A DNA stretch of 59,101 nucleotides from DATEHG01 sp035279705 (GCA_035279705.1 DATEHG010000101.1:1-59101), one strand, 5' to 3'; positions 42,880 to 54,452 are shown, numbered from the stretch's first letter. Made by a program: numbers and translations. The notes: generated from the letters alone by a model not told the origin.

Positions 42880-45039
42880 GTGAGACGTTCCGGTCCGCCG
42901 GCTTTCGTCGCCGCCCTTCTCCTTCTTCTCCTGGTCCCGATCGGGGCACTCCACGCCCAGGCCGGGACCGGCTCGCTTGCCGGTACGGTCACCAACAGTG
43001 CCGACGGCCACCCGGTGGCCGACGCGCGCGTCCAGGTACTCGGCACCCAGCGCGCCGCCCTCTCCGCGGCGGACGGCAGTTTCCGGATCCCCGGGCTGCT
43101 GCCCGGCCGCTACAACGTGCGAGTCATCGTCATCGGGTTTGCCAGCAGCACAACAGGCGAGGTCCAAGTCGAGGGCGGACAGGCGACCACCCTGGCGCTC
43201 CGGCTCCACCGCACCGCCGTGGAACTTCCCGGTGTGGTGGTGACCGCGGGCAACGGCGCCGAGCGGGGCGACCAGTCGGCGGTCAGCGTCGCGGTGATGG
43301 ACCAGAAGGAACTGCGGCAACGCAACGTCAACACGCTCGACCAGGCGCTGCCTTACGTGCCGGGCGTGCTGTTCAATCACAATACGCTGGATATCCGCGG
43401 GGCTTCCGGCATCGCCGAAGGTGTGGGGAGCCGGATCCTGATGATGCTGGATGGCCACCCGCTGCTCACCGCGGATGGGGGACAGATCAATTTCTTTGCC
43501 ATCCCGCTGCTCGACGTTGAGCGCACCGAAGTCGTGAAGGGCGCCTATTCGGCGCTCTATGGGAGCGCGGCACTGGGTGGCGTCGTCAATCTTATCACGG
43601 CGCCGATCGCGGGTCCGCCCCGCACCGTTGGCCAGGCGTACGCCGGTGCGTTCGACGTTCCGGATCAGTACAAGTTCACCGGCCACTCGCTCAATTATGC
43701 GGGCGCACAGCTGCAGCACTCGCGGGACCTGGGCGAGACCGGTGCCCGACTGGCGCTGGGGTTCGAAAGCTCGGACGGCTACACCCAGAACGGCGACGTC
43801 GACCGCTTCTATACCCGCCTCAAATTCAACTCGGCACCCGGCGCGCCCCATCCATGGGACGCATTCCTCGTCGGAGGCCTCAGCAATTCGGGCGACTATT
43901 TCACCTGGCTTTCACCAGATCACCCCTACCAGGTCGACACGGCCAACACCACCGTGGGCGACTGGACCCGGGACACCCAGCTCCAGGCCGGAGCGACCTT
44001 CACGCCCGTGGCCGAGCAGTCGGCCACGCTGCGGATCAGCCCCACGATTCTCTATTCCGGCAACCGGAATTTCTACAGCAGCAACCGGGACTGGCACAAG
44101 GCGGTGAAGACAGGTGTGAATGCGCAATACCTGGTCAACACCGGAAGCCGGAACACCGTGACGTCGGGCGCCGACGCCAACTACACCCTGGTGCGCTCCA
44201 GCTTCATTGGCCAGCCGGGGATCGCCGACCTGTCACTCTTTGCGCTCGACGAGTGGCGCGTGCTGCCGCGGCTCCGCGGTACGCTTGGCCTGCGGCTCGA
44301 TTTCCATGATACGGACGTCGGCGCGTCGGAAACCAGCCTGAATCCCACCGCCGGGCTGGTCTGGAACACCGCCGACTGGCTCAACGCCCGGGCCTCGATC
44401 AGCCGGGGGTATCGCGCGCCGAGCGCCATCGAGCAGTTCATCTCGACGTTTCAGGAAGGGTTCCATGTCGTGCCCAATCCGGAACTGCGTGGCGAGAAGG
44501 GCTGGACCGGCGAGGTCGGCCTCACCGCCAGCGCCGGCCGGCTATCGCTCGACGGGGCGCTGTTCCAGAGCAACTACGAGGGCTTCATCGGCCCGCAGGT
44601 CGTAGCCGCCGATACCGTCCGCTTCACCAACCTGTCGAGTGCGCGGATCCGCGGCTTCGACGTGAGTTCGCGGATGGCGCTCTGGCCCCGCCGGGTGGAG
44701 CTTGCCGGGAGCTATCTCTACCTGGATGCGAGGAACACGGATACCGGCGATCCGCTGCCCTACCGCTCGCGTCACAGCCTCACCGGTTCGCTCGATCTGC
44801 TGAGCGGCCTCTTGGGCGTGGATGTGCGCTGGCGGAGCCGGGTCGAGGAAGTGCTGGTCTATCCGCTCGATGCCCGGACCGCCATCACCGTCGTGGATCT
44901 CCGCCTGGCTTATCGCATCCTCGGCACGGTGGTCATGGCCAAGGCGACGAACCTGCTGCAGGCCAAGTACGTGGATGTGCAGGAGCGGACCCAGGGGGCG
45001 CCGCGAACCGTCCAATTGACGGTGATGGTTGGTAGCTAG
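42880..45039 (+). CDS. TonB-dependent outer-membrane receptor
   Basis: 719 residues from the GTG at 42880. Signal peptide (ALLLLLLVPIGALHAQ), then a carboxypeptidase-regulatory-like beta domain (about 30-110; GTVTNSADGHPVADARVQV), a plug (about 118-235; DQALPYVPGVLFN, LDGHPLLT, VVKGAYSALYGSAALGGVVN) and a 22-strand-type barrel to the C-terminus (TVQLTVMVGS). Takes up a large nutrient such as a siderophore, vitamin or oligosaccharide using TonB energy. The substrate is not evident from neighbours; no TonB/ExbBD genes are in the window. Confidence 0.93.
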   Translation: MRRSGPPAFVAALLLLLLVPIGALHAQAGTGSLAGTVTNSADGHPVADARVQVLGTQRAALSAADGSFRIPGLLPGRYNVRVIVIGFASSTTGEVQVEGGQATTLALRLHRTAVELPGVVVTAGNGAERGDQSAVSVAVMDQKELRQRNVNTLDQALPYVPGVLFNHNTLDIRGASGIAEGVGSRILMMLDGHPLLTADGGQINFFAIPLLDVERTEVVKGAYSALYGSAALGGVVNLITAPIAGPPRTVGQAYAGAFDVPDQYKFTGHSLNYAGAQLQHSRDLGETGARLALGFESSDGYTQNGDVDRFYTRLKFNSAPGAPHPWDAFLVGGLSNSGDYFTWLSPDHPYQVDTANTTVGDWTRDTQLQAGATFTPVAEQSATLRISPTILYSGNRNFYSSNRDWHKAVKTGVNAQYLVNTGSRNTVTSGADANYTLVRSSFIGQPGIADLSLFALDEWRVLPRLRGTLGLRLDFHDTDVGASETSLNPTAGLVWNTADWLNARASISRGYRAPSAIEQFISTFQEGFHVVPNPELRGEKGWTGEVGLTASAGRLSLDGALFQSNYEGFIGPQVVAADTVRFTNLSSARIRGFDVSSRMALWPRRVELAGSYLYLDARNTDTGDPLPYRSRHSLTGSLDLLSGLLGVDVRWRSRVEEVLVYPLDARTAITVVDLRLAYRILGTVVMAKATNLLQAKYVDVQERTQGAPRTVQLTVMVGS

Positions 45040-45065
45040 CCTGGATTCAGGAGCATGAAGGGCGG

Positions 45066-45093
45066 AGAGAGAAGAGAGGAGAGAGGAGAATGG
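45066..45093. repeat. Purine heptamer array, AGAGAGG-like x4
   Basis: AGAGAGA, AGAGAGG, AGAGAGG, AGAATGG in 7-base register, 27 bases after the TonB-receptor stop codon. The unit is the reverse complement of the CCTCTCT unit at 19421 and 56837. Confidence 0.75.
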
Positions 45094-45117
45094 ACGTGTC
45101 CGGGCACCCCGGCCTCG

Positions 45118-45146
45118 TTGAAATCGCCGCTCCCAGTGGTTACTAT
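45118..45146 (+). promoter_or_regulatory. Sigma-70 promoter of the tRNA-Ile gene
   Basis: TTGAAA (45118-45123), an exact 17-base spacer and TACTAT (45141-45146). Transcription would start around 45153, a few bases before the mature tRNA 5' end. No G+C-rich discriminator needs to be assumed. Confidence 0.8.
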
Positions 45147-45157
45147 CTCCCGCCCCG

Positions 45158-45231
<74 letters not shown>

Positions 45232-45240
45232 TAAGCCAAA

Positions 45241-45275
45241 GCCCTGTCGGCGTTTAGCCGATGGGGCCTTGTCGT
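45241..45275 (+). terminator. Hairpin after tRNA-Ile
   Basis: An 11-base-pair stem (45241-45251 with 45257-45267, two G-U pairs) and a 5-base loop GTTTA, followed by a weak T-containing tail. Probably ends the tRNA transcript. It also disfavours a start codon for the next gene within the hairpin. Confidence 0.6.
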
Positions 45276-45309
45276 CTTGGGGAGTAAACCCTTGGCCGGA
45301 GCAATGGAG

Positions 45310-46233
45310 ATGGGCAGCGACGAAACGATGGAACCGGCCACTCCGGGCAGTTACGGGCAGGCGCCTTCGGGGTATCGGTTGCCCGACGCGCTCTCGCTCG
45401 GGCCGATTCATCTGCAGGTCGGCGATCTCGACGGCTCACTCGACTACTACCAGCGCGTCCTCGGGCTGGTGCTTCTTGATCGAGCCGGAGACACCGCCCG
45501 GCTCTCCGTGTCGGACGGGACTGCTCCTCTCATCACACTGCGGGAACACCGTGGCGCCCGGCCGGTTCCCTCCCGCGGGCGCACCGGACTCTTCCACTTT
45601 GCCATTCTGCTCCCCGATCGCGCCTCGCTGGGCCGGTTCGTGCGGCATCTCGGCGAAGTCGGCGCCTCGGCCGGTGCCGCCGATCACCTGATCAGCGAGG
45701 CCATCTACCTCCAGGATCCCGACAACCTTGGCATCGAGGTCTACGCGGACCGGCCGAGAAGCCAATGGCGCCGAGTGGGCCGGGAGCTGGTCCTGGTAAC
45801 GGAGCCGCTCGATTTCGCAGACCTGGTTCGTGAAGCGGGAACGACGCGGTGGGACGGCATGCCGGCGGGCACGAGAATGGGTCATGTCCATCTTCACGTC
45901 GGCGATCTCGACCGCGCCTCGGGCTTCTACTCCGAGGCCCTCGGCCTCGACCGGATGACGTGGGACGCCTATCGCGGCGCGCTGTTCATGAGCGCGGGCG
46001 GGTACCACCACCACCTCGCGGTCAATCTGTGGGCCGGGCGCGATGCGGTCCCGCCCGGAGCGAATGACGCCCAGTTGCTCGAGTGGACGGTCGACTTGCC
46101 CACGTCCGCCGATGTCGCGGCCGCCGTGACCAGCATCGAGCGCAGCGGGTTCGGAGTGGAGAGCGCGGGCAGTGATGGGGCGGTGCTGCGCGACCCGTGG
46201 GGCACGCGGCTCCGGATTCGGTCACGACGGTAA
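45310..46233 (+). CDS. Two-module VOC (glyoxalase/extradiol dioxygenase-like) protein
   Basis: 307 residues from the ATG at 45310, preceded by GGAG at 45298 with 8-base spacing. ATG 45304 is too close to that site, and TTG 45277 overlaps the terminator region. Two vicinal-oxygen-chelate modules are visible, one starting GPIHLQVGDLD and one starting GHVHLHVGDLD. Ligand-type residues are the His of these strands, HHHLAVN and the Glu in GIEVYAD. It resembles the bacterial CatE/catechol-2,3-dioxygenase-like branch; the real substrate is unknown. Cytosolic, metal-dependent. Confidence 0.86.
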   Translation: MGSDETMEPATPGSYGQAPSGYRLPDALSLGPIHLQVGDLDGSLDYYQRVLGLVLLDRAGDTARLSVSDGTAPLITLREHRGARPVPSRGRTGLFHFAILLPDRASLGRFVRHLGEVGASAGAADHLISEAIYLQDPDNLGIEVYADRPRSQWRRVGRELVLVTEPLDFADLVREAGTTRWDGMPAGTRMGHVHLHVGDLDRASGFYSEALGLDRMTWDAYRGALFMSAGGYHHHLAVNLWAGRDAVPPGANDAQLLEWTVDLPTSADVAAAVTSIERSGFGVESAGSDGAVLRDPWGTRLRIRSRR

Positions 46234-46240
46234 CGGCGGC

Positions 46241-46266
46241 TTGCCCGCGGAGTCTGCCGCGGGCAA
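46241..46266. terminator. Perfect 10-bp inverted repeat between VOC gene and dps
   Basis: TTGCCCGCGG and CCGCGGGCAA around a 6-base loop, directly after the VOC stop. No T-run follows on the plus strand, so it is a hairpin of uncertain terminator strength or a regulator site upstream of dps. Confidence 0.5.
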
Positions 46267-46321
46267 CTTGGTCCGGTCCGGCAGCACCTTGAATCTCACC
46301 ACCGCAGGAAGGATCCCACCG

Positions 46322-46870
46322 ATGAAGACCCTCACCGAACCGAAGCGCCAGGAACTCCGCTCGAGCCGGAACGCGCCGCTGCTCACGCCGAGCGGCCTGG
46401 GTGCGGCGGCCACCAGGGATATCAGCGGCGCCATGAACGCCGTGCTGGCCGATACGTTCGCGCTCTACATCAAGACCAAGAATTTTCACTGGCACATGAG
46501 CGGGCCCCATTTCCGCGACTACCACCTGCTGCTCGACGAACAGGCGGACCAGCTCTTTGCCATGACCGACGCCATCGCGGAACGGGTGCGCAAGATCGGC
46601 GGCCTTACCATTCGATCGATCGGCCACATCAGTTCCCTGAAGCGGATCCGGGACAACGACGCCGAGTACGTCGATCCGTCGGACATGCTGGCTGAACTCG
46701 CCGAGGACAACCGGACGCTGGCGCAGGCACTGCGCGAGGCCCACTCAGTCTGCGACGAGCATGGCGACATTGCGACGGCCAGCCTGATCGAAGTCTGGGT
46801 GGACGAGGGGGAGCGGCGGGCCTGGTTCCTGTTCGAGACCGGTCGCCGGGGCGATTCGGCGGGTCGCTGA
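46322..46870 (+). CDS. dps: Dps-family ferritin-like DNA-protection protein
   Basis: 182 residues from the ATG at 46322 with ribosome site AGGAAGGA 8 bases before. The Dps ferroxidase motif is spread over TKNFHWHMSGPHFRDYH and LLLDEQADQLF, with the second-helix acidic partner in DEHGDIATASLIEVWVDEGE. The N-terminal 35 residues (basic, KTLTEPKRQELRSSR) may contact DNA. Dps dodecamers store iron and shield DNA under oxidative or starvation stress. The fragment region just downstream is not part of this gene. Confidence 0.95.
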   Translation: MKTLTEPKRQELRSSRNAPLLTPSGLGAAATRDISGAMNAVLADTFALYIKTKNFHWHMSGPHFRDYHLLLDEQADQLFAMTDAIAERVRKIGGLTIRSIGHISSLKRIRDNDAEYVDPSDMLAELAEDNRTLAQALREAHSVCDEHGDIATASLIEVWVDEGERRAWFLFETGRRGDSAGR

Positions 46871-46918
46871 GGGATTGATGGGCTGATTCGGGGGCGTCGG
46901 CGGTGGCCGGCGCCCCCC

Positions 46919-47112
46919 GTCTCATTTTTCTCCAGCCGAAGAATGCCCCTCTCCATCGCGGCGGTCCGGTCATCGACGCCAAGTTTGGCGAAGATGTGCA
47001 GCGGGTGGGTCTTGACCGTGGCCTCGCTGATCCGCAGATCCTTGCCGATGATCTTGTTGCTCACTCCGCGTGCGACCAGCGTGAGGACTTCGAGCTCGCG
47101 GGCGCTTAGCGA
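46919..47112 (-). pseudogene. Remnant: LuxR/NarL-type DNA-binding domain
   Basis: On the minus strand an open frame encodes a good LuxR helix-turn-helix: LSARELEVLTLVARGVSNKI, then ISEATVKTH and IFAKLGVDDRTAAMERGIL. The receiver domain that should precede it is missing, and the frame runs on without its normal stop toward dps. The 5' end meets the next fragment at about 47105-47112. This is a truncated response-regulator gene. Confidence 0.75.
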
Positions 47113-47221
47113 GCATGAAGTGGCGGATCGCCTCGAAGACGGCGGGGCCAGCGGGTTCATCCAGAAGCCGTTCTCAGCGGGGAATCTGAGAAACAAGCTT
47201 CGGCAGCTGCTAGGCCAATAG
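47105..47221 (+). pseudogene. Remnant: C-terminal end of a receiver domain
   Basis: On the plus strand the last 38 codons before the TAG at 47219 read LSEHEVADRLEDGG and then ASGFIQKPFSAGNLRNKLRQ. This is the typical end of a receiver domain in a hybrid histidine kinase or response regulator, including the conserved Lys-Pro. There is no upstream part of such a gene. It is placed head-to-head against the LuxR fragment, as left by a deletion or rearrangement. Confidence 0.7.
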
Positions 47222-47225
47222 ACTT

Positions 47226-47322
47226 ATCCGCAGATTACACAGATTTGGCAGATTGCTTTCGTCTCGAAAGCCGAAGCCCGTCTCACTCTGATCAATCTGT
47301 GGAATCTGCGTAATCTGTGGAT
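47226..47322. repeat. 30-bp inverted repeat (25/30) with 37-bp centre
   Basis: Arms at 47226-47255 and 47293-47322 match 25 of 30 as reverse complements. Each arm has the CAGATT core repeated three times. This is the kind of mobile intergenic REP/MITE-like element found in many genomes; no transposase is present. Confidence 0.7.
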
Positions 47323-47327
47323 TGCAG

Positions 47328-47936
47328 TTACGGGCAGGGCTCGGCAGCAGCACGCGAGCCCACCGCGATGGTCACCACGAGCGTGTTGCCGCGGGGCTGC
47401 ACCGCTGAGAGCGTGAGCTGGCTCGCCGTCAGGCAACCGGAGACGGGAAGGCGGGGACCCGGCAGCGCCGGCTCGGTGGAGGCTCTTGCCAGGCGATCGG
47501 CCAGGTCCCACGGATGCGCCAGCAGCGCCTCGATCGCCTTGGGCTTGAGCACCGTGAGGGTGCCGTTGCAGACCATCCCCTCCGTGGTCACATCCGCTTC
47601 CTTGAGCGAGAGCCGGTTGCCCGTAATGATCGGCACTCCGCTGATCCGGACGGGACAGACCAGCCCGCTGCTCTCCGCCGTCGCCGCGAGCGTGATCCGC
47701 CCGTTCAGAACCTGGAAGGCCTGTCCCTGCGGTTGCAGCGCCAGTTTCACCAGCCCGTTGTTTCCCTTTGCCAGCTCTTCGCTGACCAGCAGCCTGCCGT
47801 CGGCTTCCGTGAGCCGGACATCATAGCGTCCCGGAGTACCCTGGGCCGCGAGAGGCATCCCGGCAGACAGGCTCAGCGCCAGCAGCAGCCGCCAGCTTTT
47901 CATGATGCGTTCCATCACTCCCTCCAGCCGCGTCAT
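47328..47936 (-). CDS. Exported hypothetical protein
   Basis: About 190-202 residues depending on whether ATG 47936, 47915 (MERIMKSW) or 47903 (MKSWRLLLALSLSAGMPLAAQ) is used; the last gives the cleanest signal peptide. Three or more Cys in the mature part (LVCPVRIS, MVCNGTL, VSGCLT) could form disulfides in the periplasm. No family is recognised. It is divergent from the frameshifted barrel-like gene (90 bases between starts). Confidence 0.65.
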   Translation of the reverse strand: MTRLEGVMERIMKSWRLLLALSLSAGMPLAAQGTPGRYDVRLTEADGRLLVSEELAKGNNGLVKLALQPQGQAFQVLNGRITLAATAESSGLVCPVRISGVPIITGNRLSLKEADVTTEGMVCNGTLTVLKPKAIEALLAHPWDLADRLARASTEPALPGPRLPVSGCLTASQLTLSAVQPRGNTLVVTIAVGSRAAAEPCP

Positions 47937-48026
47937 TGCACTTTCGAAGAGTAGGCAGGGGCCGAGCGGGGTCCAACCCGGGGTCCGGACTCAAGACACG
48001 GGGCCCCCGGGCCGATACTGGCGACC

Positions 48027-49066
<1,040 letters not shown>

Positions 49067-49187
49067 AAACTGCTTGCCCTGGATGCCAGCTAATCAGACC
49101 GCTTCCCGCTCACCAGCGACCTGCTCGCAAGAATTCGGCAAGTTGCACTGGCTTTACAAAACTATTCCCGCCGCATCAATGGCCGCA

Positions 49188-49562
49188 TCAGGGCAGAGGC
49201 GCATAGACAATTGCGACGCCTCCAACACTTGTCGCCTTCAATATTGCGGCACCAACGTCAACCCGCACGAGAAGCGTGTCCGACCCGAGCCACTCCACAC
49301 TGGCCTTGGACTTGTGTTTTTCGATGAAGACGTTCCCGCGGTGATCTCGAAGCGGGGTTCCCGCGTCAATTAGCGCGACCTGCGTACTGTAGTCGGTTGT
49401 CGCGCCACAATCCCGAGCGAATACAACGCCTTCGTGGCGACCATCTGGAGACAGTAGGCTTTGCTCAATGGTATTTCCACAGCCTTCTGACCTACAGGCC
49501 CAGATGCATTGGCAGGCGATTGCAAGCGCGAGAATTGAGGGCCCGTATCGTTTCGAACCCAT
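49188..49562 (-). CDS. Small Cys-rich lipoprotein-like protein (DUF5412-type), low G+C
   Basis: 124 residues. A short hydrophobic start (GPSILALAIACQCIWACRSEG) is followed by a domain with CGNTIEQSLLSPDGRHEGVV, FARDCGATTDYSTQVALID, DHRGNVFIEKHKSK and WLGSDTLLVRVD. I associate this with a small lipoprotein/DUF5412-like family often seen in mobile gene contexts; the function is unknown. G+C is about 57 percent by my count of 49201-49560, clearly below the rest of the window, so it may be acquired. It lies between two inverse octamer arrays. Confidence 0.72.
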   Translation of the reverse strand: MGSKRYGPSILALAIACQCIWACRSEGCGNTIEQSLLSPDGRHEGVVFARDCGATTDYSTQVALIDAGTPLRDHRGNVFIEKHKSKASVEWLGSDTLLVRVDVGAAILKATSVGGVAIVYAPLP

Positions 49563-49612
49563 TTGGCCACCTAACAGGTGTTGACACGCAACTGCGGGTG
49601 GTGAGAATCGTG

Positions 49613-51054
<1,442 letters not shown>

Positions 51055-51231
51055 ATCTTATCGCCGGGCAAAGGGGGCCTGCGGGAGTAGAAGGTAGGTT
51101 TGCCTCGGGGGAGTCGGTTGTCAACCGCCCGTTTCCGTGCCAGATTGACGAGTCGCCGCCCCTTTTCCGACACAGCCGAGTGTTCCGGCGCCGTTTGGTC
51201 CTTCGCGGCGCCCTCCGCATTGCCGAGGCTC

Positions 51232-52344
51232 ATGAGCGCTGCCACTCCGACCGGAGCCGAGCCGGTCATCATCCTGGACCATGTCGTCAAGCGGTTCGGC
51301 GACTACGTGGCGGTCCAGGACGCCAATTTCTCGATCGCTCGCGGCGAGTTCTTCTCGATGCTGGGCCCCTCCGGCTGCGGCAAGACGACGACACTCCGGA
51401 TGATCGCGGGCTTCGAACAGCCCACCAGCGGCCGGTTGCTGCTCGAAGGCAAGGACGTCTCGCATGTGCCCCCGTACCAGCGCAACGTCAACACGGTGTT
51501 CCAGCACTACGCGCTGTTCCCGCACATGAATGTCTTCGACAACATCGCCTTCGGCCCCCGCAGCAAGAAAGCCCCGCCCGAAGACATCGATCGCCGGGTC
51601 AAGGAAATCATCGAAGTGGTGCGGCTCGGCCAGTATGCCCAGCGCAAACCGGCGCAGCTGTCGGGCGGCCAGCAGCAGCGGGTGGCACTGGCCCGGGCGC
51701 TGGTCAATCATCCCAGCGCGCTGCTGCTCGATGAGCCGCTCGGCGCGCTCGATCTCAAGCTCCGCCAGGCCATGCAGGTGGAGCTGAAGCGGATTCAGCG
51801 CGAAGTCGGCATCACCTTCATCTATGTCACGCACGACCAGGAAGAAGCCCTCACCATGTCGGACCGCATCGCGGTCATGAACGAGGGCCGGGTCGAGCAG
51901 ATCGCGCCGCCGGAGGAGATCTACCACGCCCCCAGCACGGTGTTCGTGGCCAACTTCATCGGCGTCGCCAATCTCATTCCCGCCCAGGTCGCCCGGGTCA
52001 AGAACGGCCAGGCCGAAGTCACGGTGGCGGGATCCAAGCCGTTCGACGTGCCCACCGGCAGCTGGACCGGCGGCCCGGGGAGCCCGGCCACGGTCACGGT
52101 GCGTCCCGAGCGGATCCGGCTGGCCAGCGAGACCAGCGGCAACAGTCCCGCGGTGCCGGCCACGGTGCAGCACGTCATTTTCCAGGGACCGGTGACCCGC
52201 TGCCTGCTCAAGACCGTGGACGGCACCGAGATCGTGGCACACGTCGGTCACGGCGATGCCACGCCGGAGCTGGCGCCCGGCAAGGCGATTCAGGTCACCT
52301 GGGACGCGGACGCCGGGCGGCTCTTGCCGCCGGCCAGGAGCTGA
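51232..52344 (+). CDS. potA: Spermidine/putrescine ABC transporter ATPase
   Basis: 370 residues from the ATG at 51232. Walker A is GPSGCGKTTTLRM, the ABC signature is QLSGGQQQRVALARAL, Walker B is ALLLDEPLGALD and the switch His is in THDQEEALTMS. A TOBE domain occupies about 285-365. The ATPase powers import through the PotB/PotC channel. It is the first gene of the potA-potD-potB-potC set. The 177-base region between it and the divergent aminotransferase should hold both promoters; no clear consensus is visible there. Confidence 0.94.
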   Translation: MSAATPTGAEPVIILDHVVKRFGDYVAVQDANFSIARGEFFSMLGPSGCGKTTTLRMIAGFEQPTSGRLLLEGKDVSHVPPYQRNVNTVFQHYALFPHMNVFDNIAFGPRSKKAPPEDIDRRVKEIIEVVRLGQYAQRKPAQLSGGQQQRVALARALVNHPSALLLDEPLGALDLKLRQAMQVELKRIQREVGITFIYVTHDQEEALTMSDRIAVMNEGRVEQIAPPEEIYHAPSTVFVANFIGVANLIPAQVARVKNGQAEVTVAGSKPFDVPTGSWTGGPGSPATVTVRPERIRLASETSGNSPAVPATVQHVIFQGPVTRCLLKTVDGTEIVAHVGHGDATPELAPGKAIQVTWDADAGRLLPPARS

Positions 52345-52403
52345 CCGGCCGCCGCCGCGGGGCCGGACTGTCGCAACTTTCACTATCCAACCGGGGAGCG
52401 CGT

Positions 52404-53603
52404 ATGGCCAAGGATGATCGGAACGAGATCGATCCCAGGATCTGGGAGATGCTGCGGGGCGGCATGGGCCGCCGCCAGTTCATCAATCGCTCGGCCATGG
52501 CCGCCGGCGGGCTGGCGCTCGGCAGCAGCCTCATGTCCGCCTGCGCGCCCAAGGAAGGGGCCAAGCCGGCCGCGGATACCACCAAGGCCATGGCGGCGGG
52601 CGGATCCAAGGAGGTGCGGATCAGCAACTGGCCGCTCTACATCGACGCGGCCACCGCCACCGACTTCGAGAAGGCCACCGGGATCAAGGCCACCTACACC
52701 GAAGACATCAACGACAACAACGAGTTCTTCGCCAAGATTGAAGAGCCGCTCAAGCGGAACCAGAGCATCGACCGCGACATCATCGTGCTCACCGACTGGA
52801 TGGCCGGGCGGATCATTTCGCTCGGGTATGCGGCTCCGCTCAATGACGCCGCGTTCCCGAACAAGGTCAACCTGGTGGACGGTGTGAAGAACGTGAGCTG
52901 GGATCCTGGCCGGAAGTACACCGTGCCGTGGCTCTCGGGCATGACCGGCGTCGGCTACAATCCGAAGAAAACGGGCCGCGAAATCACCAGCATCAACGAC
53001 ATCTTCGACCCCAAGTTCAAGGGCAAGGTCACCATGCTGACCGAGATGCGGGATACCCTCGGGCTGGTGATGCTGGGGCTGGGCAAGGACCCGACGAACT
53101 GCACCCTCGAAGATGCCAAGGCCGCGGCGGAGAAGATCAAGAAGGCCCGGCTGTCGGGGCAGGTGCGCAAGTTCACCGGCAACGACTACGCCGCCGACCT
53201 CGCGGCGGGGAACATCGCCATCGCCATCGCCTGGTCGGGCGATATCCAGGGCCTGGCGGCGGACAACCCCGATCTGCGCTGGATCGCCCCGAAGGAAGGG
53301 GCCATGCTCTACTCGGACAACATGATCATTCCCAAGGTGTCCGACCGGCAGGATGCCGCGATGGCCTGGATCAACTACTGCTACGATCCGGCCCACTCGG
53401 CGCAGATCGTGGCGGCGGCTCCGTACCTGTCGGACGTGAAGGGCGCGGGCGAGGCGCTGGCCAAGATCAAGCCCGATCTGGCCAAGAGCGAGCTGGTCAA
53501 TCCGCCCGACGACCTCCGCGCCCGGCTGCACGTCTTCCGCGGCCTCGATGACGCCGAAGACAAGGCGTTCAACCAGGTGTTCCAGGACGCAATCGGCGCC
53601 TGA
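52404..53603 (+). CDS. potD: Spermidine/putrescine-binding protein
   Basis: 399 residues from the ATG at 52404, with GGGGAG as ribosome site. The N-terminus carries a twin-arginine-type motif (GRRQFINRS, R23-R24) and a lipobox ending at C47 (LGSSLMSAC), so it is probably a Tat-exported lipoprotein. The binding fold is PotD-type: RISNWPLYIDAATATDFEKA, VPWLSGMTGVGYNP and LSGQVRKFTGNDYAADLAAG. Captures polyamines and delivers them to PotBC. It is second in the operon, whereas E. coli has potD last. Confidence 0.93.
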   Translation: MAKDDRNEIDPRIWEMLRGGMGRRQFINRSAMAAGGLALGSSLMSACAPKEGAKPAADTTKAMAAGGSKEVRISNWPLYIDAATATDFEKATGIKATYTEDINDNNEFFAKIEEPLKRNQSIDRDIIVLTDWMAGRIISLGYAAPLNDAAFPNKVNLVDGVKNVSWDPGRKYTVPWLSGMTGVGYNPKKTGREITSINDIFDPKFKGKVTMLTEMRDTLGLVMLGLGKDPTNCTLEDAKAAAEKIKKARLSGQVRKFTGNDYAADLAAGNIAIAIAWSGDIQGLAADNPDLRWIAPKEGAMLYSDNMIIPKVSDRQDAAMAWINYCYDPAHSAQIVAAAPYLSDVKGAGEALAKIKPDLAKSELVNPPDDLRARLHVFRGLDDAEDKAFNQVFQDAIGA

Positions 53604-53606
53604 CAC

Positions 53607-54452
53607 ATGGCCGGTACCGCAGCAGGTGGCTCCCGGCGCAGTCCCTATGCGCCGTATCTCCTGGTCGCGCCGGGAGTCATCTGGCTCATCCTGTTCTACG
53701 TCATTCCGATTGTCACGCTGGGCAAGACGTCGGTCGCGGGGCAGGGGGTGCCGTGGTACGACGGCTTCGCCCGCGCCTTTACCGACTACGGGGCCCACTT
53801 CTGGCGCTCGTTCCGCTACGCCTTCAGCGCCACCATCTTCGCGATCCTGCTGGGGTACCCCCTGGCCTATGTGATTGCCTTCCGCTCGGGCCGGCTCAAG
53901 AATCTCCTGCTCGGCCTCGTCATTCTGCCGTTCTTCACCACCTTCCTGGTCCGCACCTTTGCCTGGAAGACGATCCTCAACGACTCCGGGCCCGCGGTGT
54001 GGCTGCTCTCGCACCTCAATCTGCTGCCCGAGGGCGACCGGCTGCTCAACACCACCATCGCGGTGATCGGCGGGCTGACCTACAACTTCCTGCCCTTCAT
54101 GATCCTGCCGATCTACGTGAGCCTCGAGAAGATCGACCGGCGGCTCACCGAGGCGGCGGAAGACCTGTACAACAACCCGTGGCTCGCCTTCGTGAAGGTG
54201 GTGCTGCCGCTCTCCCTGCCTGGGGTCTTCGCGGGCAGTCTGCTGACTTTCATTCCCGCGACGGGTGACTTCATCAATGCCGAACTGCTGGGCAGTCCGA
54301 ACCAGCAGATGATCGGCACCGTCATCCAGAACCAGTTCCTGCAGGTCCGGGACTATCCGCTCGCCGCGTCGCTCTCTTTCGTTCTGATGGCCATCATCAC
54401 CCTCGGCGTGCTGGCGTACGCCCGGGTGCTGGGCACCGAGGAGCTGGCCTGA
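53607..54452 (+). CDS. potB: Spermidine/putrescine permease PotB
   Basis: 281 residues with six membrane helices. The first is PYLLVAPGVIWLILFYVIPI. The EAA-type coupling loop is LTEAAEDLYNNPWLAFVKVVLPLSLPGVFAG near residues 190-215, where the ATPase docks. Partner of PotC in the inner membrane. It starts 3 bases after the potD stop and ends in a one-base overlap (TGATG) with potC. Confidence 0.93.
   Translation: MAGTAAGGSRRSPYAPYLLVAPGVIWLILFYVIPIVTLGKTSVAGQGVPWYDGFARAFTDYGAHFWRSFRYAFSATIFAILLGYPLAYVIAFRSGRLKNLLLGLVILPFFTTFLVRTFAWKTILNDSGPAVWLLSHLNLLPEGDRLLNTTIAVIGGLTYNFLPFMILPIYVSLEKIDRRLTEAAEDLYNNPWLAFVKVVLPLSLPGVFAGSLLTFIPATGDFINAELLGSPNQQMIGTVIQNQFLQVRDYPLAASLSFVLMAIITLGVLAYARVLGTEELA

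Noticed and set aside
49188..49612. Integron gene cassette with attC site
   Set aside because: An ACCTAAC/GTTAGGT core-like site (49568-49574) lies just upstream of the lipoprotein gene, but I find no matching attC structure at the other end.
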